Source: Entrophospora sp. SA101 (taxonomy: Eukaryota > Glomeromycota > Glomeromycetes > Entrophosporales > Entrophosporaceae). From it: a stretch of 64,000 bases of DNA. Location of the stretch: NCBI GenBank assembly GCA_958430865.1, contig CAUDNR010003334.1:209120-273119 (forward strand), written 5' to 3'. The translations under genes were made by a program, and so were the position numbers. The notes below the pieces were generated by a model. The model was not told the origin of the DNA. It did not search any database and saw only the letters and a list, made by a program, of their open reading frames with translations. The first letter of the stretch is position 1; each line of letters opens with the position of its first letter. Shown one piece after another: positions 55,833-64,000 of this stretch.

Positions 55833-58141
55833 ATGATTAACTCGCCAACTTTTAGTTCTGAACAAACCACTGCCGCAATTACTACCACCGTTAACGCCAA
55901 CGCCAACGCTGACACCGACGCCGCCACTACCATCAATAAAAGATATTCAGCGGTTCACAAACGTGAGCCTTCTGTTCCTCATGAGATTAAGGAAACATTA
56001 GATGCTACTGTGACAGAAACCCAAGATGGTGAACGTTGTCTAAATAACTATATTTTGAGAGAGGTTATTGGCCGAGGGGCTTATGGTACTGTAATTCAGG
56101 CTATAGAAAAAGACACTAATGCGCATTATGTATGTAAAAAAAACAAATTCACTCACTGAACCGAAAAAGGAATTCTTTCTAAATGGAACAGGATTATTTT
56201 TTTTTGAATTATTTGAATTAATAATAAATAGATCGAGATAGTTGAAATTTAATTATTATTTTATTATTATTATTTTTAACAAATATTAATTCATTATATT
56301 GTAATAGGCTATAAAAGAATTCAGTAAGGCCAGACTTCGAAAAAGAGATATGGCAAATTATTTTCGTCGTGGCGGCTTTCGAGGTGCTCGTAGGGGTAGG
56401 TTTGCCCCTAATCCCAATTTACAAGATAACTCAGATCCATTATACTTAATACGTGGGGAAGTGGCAGTCTTAAAAAAATTAAATCATCCGAATGTTGTAA
56501 AGTTGTTTGAGGTTTTAGATGATCCTGAAAATGATTCTCTATACATGGGTATGATAAACTTTAAAATAAAATAAAAAGATTTATCATTTTATCAAAAAAA
56601 AACCCCCCTTTATTTAATTTAATATAATTTTGTTTAACAGTATTCGAAATGTGTGATAATGGTAATCTTATGAATATCAGCATTAACAAGCAAGCAAAAC
56701 CATTTTCCGAAGAAAAAAGTCGACTCTATTTTATAGAAATGATTCTAGGTTTTGAATATTGTAAGCAATTATCGCTTTGAATTAATTATATTATCAATCA
56801 AAAAAAAAAAAAAAAAAATCATATATATAGAGATTCTTTGCTGTAATGATTTACCAATGAATTTCGACGGTTACTTGTTGGAATCTTATTTCACTATTTA
56901 GTGCACGAAAATGACATCATCCATCGAGGTAATTTTTTGAAATTGGATCATACATATTAACATAATTAAAAATAATTATGCTCCCACACATAATTTGTTT
57001 GATTATTGATGATGTATATATAATTTATTTTATTGTTATGTGATTTTGATATTTTCAGATATCAAACCAGATAATCTTCTCTTGTCCAAAGACGATATCC
57101 TTAAAATTGTAGATTTTGGTGTATCCGAAATATTTGTTAGGGGAAATGACAAAACGACAAAATCAGCAGGAAGTCCAGCATTCATGGCACCGGTAAATTT
57201 TAATAAATATAATTTTATATATATATAATTTTTAATTGTGTTTTTTTTTAATAAAATTATTAATTAATACATCTTTTTTTTTTTTTAATAAAAAAAATCT
57301 AGGAATTATGTAAAGGTTGAGATAATTAATTAATAAATCAATTATTATTATTTTTCAATTAAAAGTATTGAAATTTTCTTTTTTCTTTTTTTTTTTTCAG
57401 CACATCACGGCGAAATATCAGGAAAGGCGGCTGATATTTGGTCAATGGGAGTAACTTTATATTGTCTAGTGTTTGGCCGTTTACCATTCGAAAAAGACAA
57501 TATTTTAGAACTTTATGAGTCTATAAAAAATGACGAGTATGTTATTTCATAAGTGTTTAACATTAATATTTTTTTTAATTACCAATAACAATTTTTTTTC
57601 ATTTGAAAAATTTTGAAGTGTTCAAATCTCTGGAAATATAAATCCTGATCTAGCTGATATTCTTTACAAGTTGCTTGAAAAAGATCCAGACAAAAGAATT
57701 ACCATGCACGAACTTAGGGTATATTTTTTCTTTAAGTCAAATTTTTTTTATGTATTGTATATATTTTTTTCTTAATAAAATTTTTTTAGGAACATCCTTG
57801 GGTTACTCTTCGTGGAGCTGAGCCTCTTATTTCCACTGCAGAAAATTGTACTGAAATGGTTACGGAAATTACTGATGATGAATTAAGTTCTGCTATTAAA
57901 CCTATTAGTATTAGGAGTTTAGTAACTTTGGTATGAAAATTTTTTTTATATGATTTTTAAATTGCCTCAATTACAAAAGATTCAACACCTTGCGATTCCC
58001 TTTTTTAATGATCTTCTTAAACATATCTTTTGTTAGATAACTGCTGTTAAGAAGTTTAAACGCTTGTCGCGGACTCAGAATAATTACCCAGAGGCATTAA
58101 TACGAATAAATGACGATAAAGAAGCTGTAGCTGCAGAATAA
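55833..58141 (+). CDS. CaMKK-type protein kinase (AMPK/Snf1-activating kinase-like), ten exons
   Basis: Exons 55833-56129, 56308-56548, 56641-56760, 56902-56928, 57059-57192, 57303-57315 (13 nt), 57401-57536, 57619-57718, 57790-57930 and 58037-58141 sum to 438 codons; all junctions keep frame (437 residues). The kinase domain starts at ILREVIGRGAYGTVIQAIEK with catalytic Lys in YAIKEF. An Arg/Gly/Pro-rich insert follows (NYFRRGGFRGARRGRF), at the place of the RP insert that marks CaMKKs. Then come EVAVLKKLNHPNVVKLFEVL, HENDIIHRDIKPDNLLL, DFG (IVDFGVSEIF), activation loop KTTKSAGSPAFMAPELC, and HPWVTLRGAEPL. All catalytic residues are present. By family, the enzyme phosphorylates the activation loop of Snf1/AMPK-type kinases in energy or stress signalling (yeast Sak1/Tos3/Elm1, fission yeast Ssp1). 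The Ala/Thr/Asn-rich N-terminus is low-complexity. Confidence 0.93.
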
Positions 58142-58672
58142 GCCAAATATTTAGTAATCATTTTTTTTTTTCTTAATTGTAATTTTTGGTAGATAATATT
58201 ATCTTTATTATATAATAATTTTATTTATTAGTTTTTTTTATTTAATAAATTATATTTACTTCCAATAACTTTTTCAGCATCACTAAGATTAATTCAATAA
58301 TAAAATACTATCAGGGCTTTTTTAATTTTGGTTTGGCTTTTTTTTAAACCCCCTCCCCCAACATTTAAAATCTTCATACATACATATATATGTATTCGTT
58401 GCAATAAGCTATCATTTAATTTTTTTTTCTACTAATTGCAATTTTTGTATAAATATTTCGTTTATTAAAAAAAAAATAATTACTATAAATTATTAATATT
58501 TTTATAAAAATATTGTCGAAAGAAATATTATGTATGATATTAAAAAAGCAAACCTTAATAATTTATGATAATTCCAGGTAACATTAACCATATGAATAAT
58601 AATTAATTTAGTTAATTAAATAGATAATTATTATCTTGAGACTGTAGTCATCGTTGTCATAATTATCAACTC
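58142..58672. other. Convergent intergenic region, CaMKK and Yme2-like gene
   Basis: The 3' ends of both genes face each other here. No other feature is seen. Confidence 0.5.
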
Positions 58673-60436
58673 TTACGAAGTTCCACCAGAAGCAATAAAT
58701 TTTTTCAATTCTTCAATATTTTTTTCATAATCAACAGTACGAACATGACTTTTTTGTACCAATTCCAATAGAAATTTAACTCGTTGATCAACAATAGCAG
58801 GAACGCGACCACTACCAAACAACCATTTTCCTTCTTGTTTAACAAATAATTGTCCCAAACTTTCAAGCTCTTGTTCATATTTTTTAATTTTATCTGTTTC
58901 AAATTCAAAAAGATATTTATATGTTTGAAGTTCCATTGTTGCTGCAAATAATTTGTCGGATATGATTTGTTGAAAAGCTACTTGATAAAGTGGCTTTCCT
59001 AATCTTATAAAATCAGGTCGTCCTATATATATCAACATTATCATTATTAAAAGTGTGGAGGTGACATCGTCAATGTTATTAATTATGGAAGAAATCATTA
59101 TTAATATTGTTATTATGTGGAATATAAATATTTCACAATTTAAAAAAATAAATGTCACCATCTAATTGTGAAACTGAAATCAATTCGGCTTGTTCCATAG
59201 CCCTTATTGAGGTATCATCACCTTTAAATATTGATGAATATTTAATTTTATCATATGGTACCTAAAAAAAATATTTAAAAATTAAAAATCGATGATGCAC
59301 AATTATTGATTATTAAAAAAAAATTTATTAAAAAAAAGTACAGGTTCTCCTTTAGCCAAATCTTTCACTATTTTCCAAAATTGTATACCACTCCAAGGAA
59401 TAGTTTTGGCATCTTCAACATCATCACCAAAGCCAAGTTTACGAATTTCAATAACAGATTTGAATATAAGTTCATTCAATGCCTCTATATTATATATATG
59501 TGTGTGTGTATGGTATTGTTTAGGTAAATAAAAAACAACATTCGATAAAAATAACATTATTATCGCTTATTTAAAATATATATCATTTACCTTGAGAACT
59601 TTGACCACTACTTATTTTATTAATAAATAATTTCAAATCAGTTAAACGGCCACCAAGTGCATTTACAGCCCCATCAAGTCCTTTATCTTCTTTATCAGGT
59701 ACGTGACTCTTTACCAAACTAATGGCTCGTTCATATGGCGCATCAGAAAGATTAACAAAATTAAATGTTTTGTTTGGAAGTGCTTATTGAATATATATAT
59801 AGTGATTATTTTAACTCAAATGCATGAAAATATAATGATGATGACAACAACTACAACAATGATGATGCAATAAATACCTTTATTTAAATGCTTTACAATA
59901 CCAACGTTTGAACCAACGAAAACCACATGAGCAACTCTATTTTCTACAAGGATTGCAGCTAATTTAGCCAAATGATCCCAAAGTTCATGATTTTCCTTAT
60001 CTTTAATCATATAATCATCAATCACAACAATTGGAATATCGGCTGGATCATAAGATTCAACAATTGATGTCGTGATAAAATCATGCTTCTTTTTTTGATT
60101 ATAACGAGTACTTTTCCTTAACTTTTCAGGTGCTACATCATGTAAAGCAATTGCCAATGCATCGAGAATCTTTTTGATTTCAGAATCAGTCGTTGAAGAA
60201 AATCCTGAAATATTGAATTAATAATTATGATGATAATAAGAAATGTATACAATCATATAATATATTTAAATATAGTTATATAAATTACCGGTCTTTTGAC
60301 CAATCGTTGCACTTGCCAATCCATCAATTAAATTTGACATGGATACCAATGTACTAAATACAGGGAAATAACCAACTTGTTTTGCCAATTTTAATACAAG
60401 TTCACTTTCATCACGAGAATTTTGAATTTCATCACA
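58673..60436 (-). CDS. Yme2/RNA12-like mitochondrial inner-membrane protein, C-terminal half (5' part not found)
   Basis: Minus-strand exons give, in order: DEIQNSRDESELVLKLAKQV, YFPVFSTLVSMSNLIDGLAS, ATIGQKTGFSSTTDSEIKKI, ALAIALHDVAPEKLRK, IPIVVIDDYMIKDKENHELW, VENRVAHVVFVGSNVGIVKH, ALPNKTFNFVNLSDAPYERA, GLDGAVNALGGRLTDLKLFI, DAKTIPWSGIQFWKIVKDLA, IKYSSIFKGDDTSIRAMEQA, RPDFIRLGKPLYQVAFQQII and a coiled-coil-like tail ending ASGGTS. Exon borders are about 60436-60293, 60206-59879, 59783-59595, 59482-59342, 59263-59165 and 59022-58673. The FPVF..SMSNLID..ATIGQK.GFS segment, the nucleotide-binding-like VVIDDY region and FIRLGKPLYQVAF are typical of Yme2/RNA12, a mitochondrial inner-membrane protein linked to mitochondrial DNA maintenance. 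About 415 residues are visible against ~850 in yeast: the N-terminal RNA-recognition-like and membrane parts are missing upstream. Confidence 0.82.
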
Positions 60437-61215
60437 CTTTATAAAAAGTTTATTTCTAGAAAAAATTTTTTTGCCTTTACTGGTGGTTCTTTATTTGGTT
60501 TAATCTGTATAATAAACCTTGTCGTGATAGAATTTTGAGATATAAATTACACATTTTTCAAAGGGTGCAATTTAAAATGTTTCTATATATATATATATAT
60601 ATATTACTTGATATATTGAAAATATGCAATGTCGCATTTTTTTTTTAATTTTCACTCTTCCTTCCTTATCTGTAAATAAATTGCTCTTTTCATGCTTAAT
60701 TAACATGACCTTTTTAATTAATATTAATGGTTTTTTTAAAAATGTAAAATGAGGAGACCCTGTGACCACATTTATTTATTTAAACTTTAATGCATTATTA
60801 TTATTAAATATTTATGCGTGATTCTTACTTACCCCCAATTAACCTATAAAGCTAGTTTGCCACCTTTAATTAATCAAAATAGACATATTTAAATAAATAA
60901 TTATACAAAAGATAGCCATTTGACATCAAAAAATATGGAATTCTGACACCACCACTCTTCCCATTTGTCAAAATGTATATAGATAGCATTCTGATATAAT
61001 TATTTTTTTTTGTCACAATTGAATGTTCACATTCAATGATTTCATCACAACTGGGCTTCCAAAGAAAAGTCCCTTTAACATTTGATGCATGTAAAACTTT
61101 GTTGAAATTAAACCTCTTGTGAAGATGTAGGATTGTTGGAATAAGGACACGTTTCACATAGTACATCTATGTGATTAACCTTATCATTGTTATAATTAAA
61201 TATTATTATTATTAT
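60437..61215. other. Region where the Yme2 5' half should lie
   Basis: I find no N-terminal Yme2 sequence here. A minus-strand frame at 61166-60870 (ASNVKGTFLWKPSCDEIIEC, NGKSGGVRIPYFLMSNG) has no recognised family and might be an old exon. A TA microsatellite lies at 60583-60603 and an ATT run at 61201-61216, exactly at the left edge of duplicated block A. Confidence 0.45.
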
Positions 61216-63041
61216 TATGGTTAATGTTAATATTATATATATACAAAACAATATTTTGAAAAAATCTATCAGTGTATAATGATTAAAAAAAAAACATTTT
61301 CCAATATTCAATTAATTCATTATTAAATCCTTCATCTTGTTTCCTAGCTCTTTTTACTTTCAATTATACCAACCACATCTGTACTTCTTCAATTTAAACA
61401 AGTCAAAGGTGATCAAAATAGGATACATGTACAACATTTATAAATTCAAATATTTTAGTTAGTAGTTATTTTATATATGTGATACAAAAGTTTTTGAAAA
61501 AATCTAAATTTTAAGCTTAACGGGGGGTGAAATGTATTTAAAAAAAAAATAGGGTGGAGTATTGGGCGAAATTACCAACTGCTGGGTCAAATCCTATAGC
61601 AATGTTTTTGCGAAAAATTGACAAATTTGAAAATATTGTATCTAATCAGCCAATTACAGTGCCATATATCAAACTGTGATTTTTTCTGATTGTATGGACA
61701 AAAATTTAATTCCCATCAGCCGATTGTCACACAACATAAATATACTTTTGTGATTTCATACCAATAAATTGGGAAACAAACAAGATTGATATTTATTATT
61801 TATACTATGAAACCATTTTGATAACAGGCTTTAATTTGCAAAATGGTAACGATCAGCCGTTTTTTTTTTTAAAATTAATGTGCGTGTGTACCTTTGAGTC
61901 ATGTGCAATGATAAATAAAATGAATGTCTGTGTGTGGGTGTTTGGATTCTAAATTTAATATATATATATTTATACATTAAAACCTTGTCTCTCTATGCAT
62001 TCTTTATCATGTTCATATAATTAGGGAAATGAAATATATTGGTTATACTGGTAAATTCAAATCACGTAATTTCTTTTTTTAATAAAAATCGAATTTTATC
62101 ATTCGGAGTAAAAAAAAGAAAAAATTGAAAAGTAAAAATAGATAAGTAATAGTAGCACACACCACCAACAGGTTATTTTGGTCGGTCATAAAATAAATAA
62201 ATAATAATAAGCTAAACTAAAAAGGCCGCAAAAAGATTCTAGATTAAATTTCTGATTTTTATTATATATTGATTAGCAAACAATATGTAGTGGTGATATT
62301 GGTGTTAACAAATGGTAATAAAAAATTCATTCAATCAATCAATTAAATAAATTGGTGATTGAAACAGTTAGATCAAAAAGCGAAAAAAAATAAACTTGCC
62401 AATCTCTTTTATTTATTTATCATGAGTAATAATATTTAACGGGCAACTATTATGATTTGTAATAAAAAATCATATTTATCTATCTATCTCTCGTTCGTTA
62501 TTATTAAACATCACTAACTCGTTAACCATAAACGGTAAACAATTACTTTTTTTTTTCTTTGCTGAAAACTTCTCAAGCAAAAAAAAAAATAAATTTAATT
62601 TTTCATGTAATACGTACGTAATGTATTTTTATACCCAATCGGGGGAATGGGTTGTTGATAAATTGTCTCCTCCCCGCTCCTTTTGTTTCTCCCTGTCTAC
62701 TACATATATATATACAAATATATGTTTATGTATTTAAAGCATGTATGTACATGTATGTATGCATGTATGTATATACATGTAAATGCATTAATATTATTTA
62801 TCAAGACATTATTATAACCGTCAGTTACATATTTACTATTTAATATGAAGATCTAGAATCTTTTTGTTTGTTTACGTGGCTTTAATAATGAAAGTTTTAT
62901 TTCGGAAGTTTGTGTAACTTACATTACTTAACAAATACACTTCAATCAATCAATCAGTCCAAATTATATTAATGTACGCTATACGTATGTGTGTGCGTGT
63001 GAGTAAAAAATAATGGGTGTTTGTTTGATTTGGTTTCAGCA
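61216..63041. repeat. Duplicated block A, second copy
   Basis: Matches 1-1825 in the same orientation with one T inserted in a homopolymer (offset 61215 before it, 61216 after it). The left edge as seen is simply where the window's first base lies, so the true duplication may extend further left of position 1; at this copy the preceding bases are an ATT run. The right edge is the TTCAGCA junction to inverted block C. Confidence 0.95.
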
Positions 63042-64000
63042 GGAACAGATGATGATGGTATTTTCTTTTTTGATAAGTTTGAAAATTTTGGAAAGTTGTT
63101 TTCGCATTTTCCACCATTCTAGAGGGCTCATTATTTTCTTGTGGAATTTCTAAATAAAAACTCAATTCACTATTTGCATCTTGATTATTAAAATTTTCAT
63201 TTTCACACTCGTCATCATCAAAAAAATGAGGAAACCACTTTTTTGAACTTTTTATGTATAAAGATTTACTGATATAATAATGATTACTATTACCTTGTGA
63301 TAACAAACGAAACTCAATGCTATGGAGCAGGAAAAGGCTTTCATTAAATCTATTTTGGAGAATTTATTTTTAAAAATTAAATGTCCTGCGAAAATATCAA
63401 CATTTTCTTTTTGAAACATCTAATCCCCCCTTCTGGCAAAGTTTTATAGAGAATAAAACTTTTTTTAGGGTTGCTCATCCACTTTGCTTTTTGTTCACCC
63501 GAGTTCACAATAATAACTACATTGAACTCAAGATCTTTTTCTTTTTGATACTGGTGTTGTCAAAACTCAGGAGGTTGCTAATGGATCTTTTGCTGAATTT
63601 ATTTTATTGAAAATTAGGAAAGCAGATATTTATGAACATAAAGTTTTTATGAATGTACTAAAATAATATATTATGGTAATAAAATAAATCCAAGCACTTG
63701 AAAATAATCAAGAATTAGTAGTACAATTAAAAAAAGAAAGCCAAAGAATTGAAAGGAATATTAGTTAAAAAATTTGACTATATCACTACTAAAGATAAAG
63801 TTTTTATCCGTTTTTTGTTTAGCCATTTGAGGAATTGTGTTGAGAGTTAGTTGATTGCTGCTATAGAAAAAGAAGACTTGGCCAAGGAAAAAAGAAAGAG
63901 TTGAAGAGAATTGAGAAAATCATTGCTGAAATAAAGCATCACAAGCCAACTGATGAAGAAATAGGAACAGATAAAGATAATTGAAAAGAACCAATTGAGA
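63035..64000 (-). repeat. Duplicated block C, inverted copy, running off the window
   Basis: The reverse complement of 6512-7477, with coordinates summing to 70512 at both ends, so there is no net indel over 966 bases. It contains the plus-strand version of the decayed coiled-coil ORF (63533 onward). The copy reaches the window's last base and presumably continues outside. Confidence 0.95.

Noticed and set aside
60870..61166. 98-codon minus-strand frame as the missing Yme2 N-terminus
   Set aside because: The composition and motifs do not match any part of Yme2/RNA12, and no splice link is visible.
1..64000. CRISPR arrays, bacterial operons, rRNA genes
   Set aside because: No regular spaced direct repeats, no Shine-Dalgarno-linked gene strings and no rRNA-like conserved stretches were seen; the genes have spliceosomal introns.

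Overview
This window looks like nuclear DNA from a fungus, most likely an arbuscular mycorrhizal fungus (Glomeromycotina, Rhizophagus-like). I infer this from the very AT-rich sequence, from genes cut by many short GT-AG introns, and from the gene families present: a MATA-HMG box protein, a BTB-TLDc protein, a degenerate kinase of the expanded TKL type, an Argonaute, and many hAT, Tc1/mariner and pogo relics. Two runs of ten N (14014-14023 and 44766-44775) are scaffold gaps, so order and orientation across them are not certain.

Left part (1-18.7 kb). An intact HMG-box gene lies at 3275-4996 (+). A near-identical 1.9-kb block carrying the same gene lies inverted at 14024-16028, directly against the first N gap, but with a different upstream part. 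Between them are a decayed coiled-coil ORF, a broken hAT transposase, a GC-richer repeat patch, a candidate inverted-repeat element and a two-exon Mss4/Dss4 gene.

Middle part (18.7-32.3 kb). This is the ordinary gene-bearing stretch: a pseudokinase, a cytochrome P450, a hAT relic, a BTB-BACK-TLDc gene, a secreted class 3 lipase with seven exons (one of only 11 nt), and an Erf4/GOLGA7 palmitoyltransferase subunit. I could join most exons across introns with consistent reading phase.

Transposon-rich part (32.3-45 kb). There is almost no intact gene except a putative membrane protein at 42215-43800. I find five elements with terminal inverted repeats and visible target-site duplications, three or four of them hAT-type with 8-bp duplications and one or two mariner-type with TA, plus decayed hAT and pogo transposases.

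Right part (45-64 kb). A complete slicer-type Argonaute with about 19 exons, a DUF1764 protein, a STEEP1-like pseudogene, BTB and Tc1 fragments, two more inverted-repeat elements, a CaMKK-type kinase with ten exons, and the C-terminal half of a Yme2/RNA12 mitochondrial protein. The window then ends with a copy of its own first 1.8 kb (61216-63041), joined through a shared 7-bp sequence to an inverted copy of 6512-7477 (63035-64000). The simplest reading is that the segment right of about 1825 exists in two orientations, either as a real rearrangement (for example between nuclear haplotypes) or as an assembly error. This is the most striking large-scale feature.

Functionally the intact genes are mostly housekeeping or signalling (Rab chaperone, Ras palmitoylation, AMPK-kinase-like kinase, mitochondrial maintenance, RNA silencing) with lineage-expanded families. 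I see no gene cluster that makes up a single new pathway.
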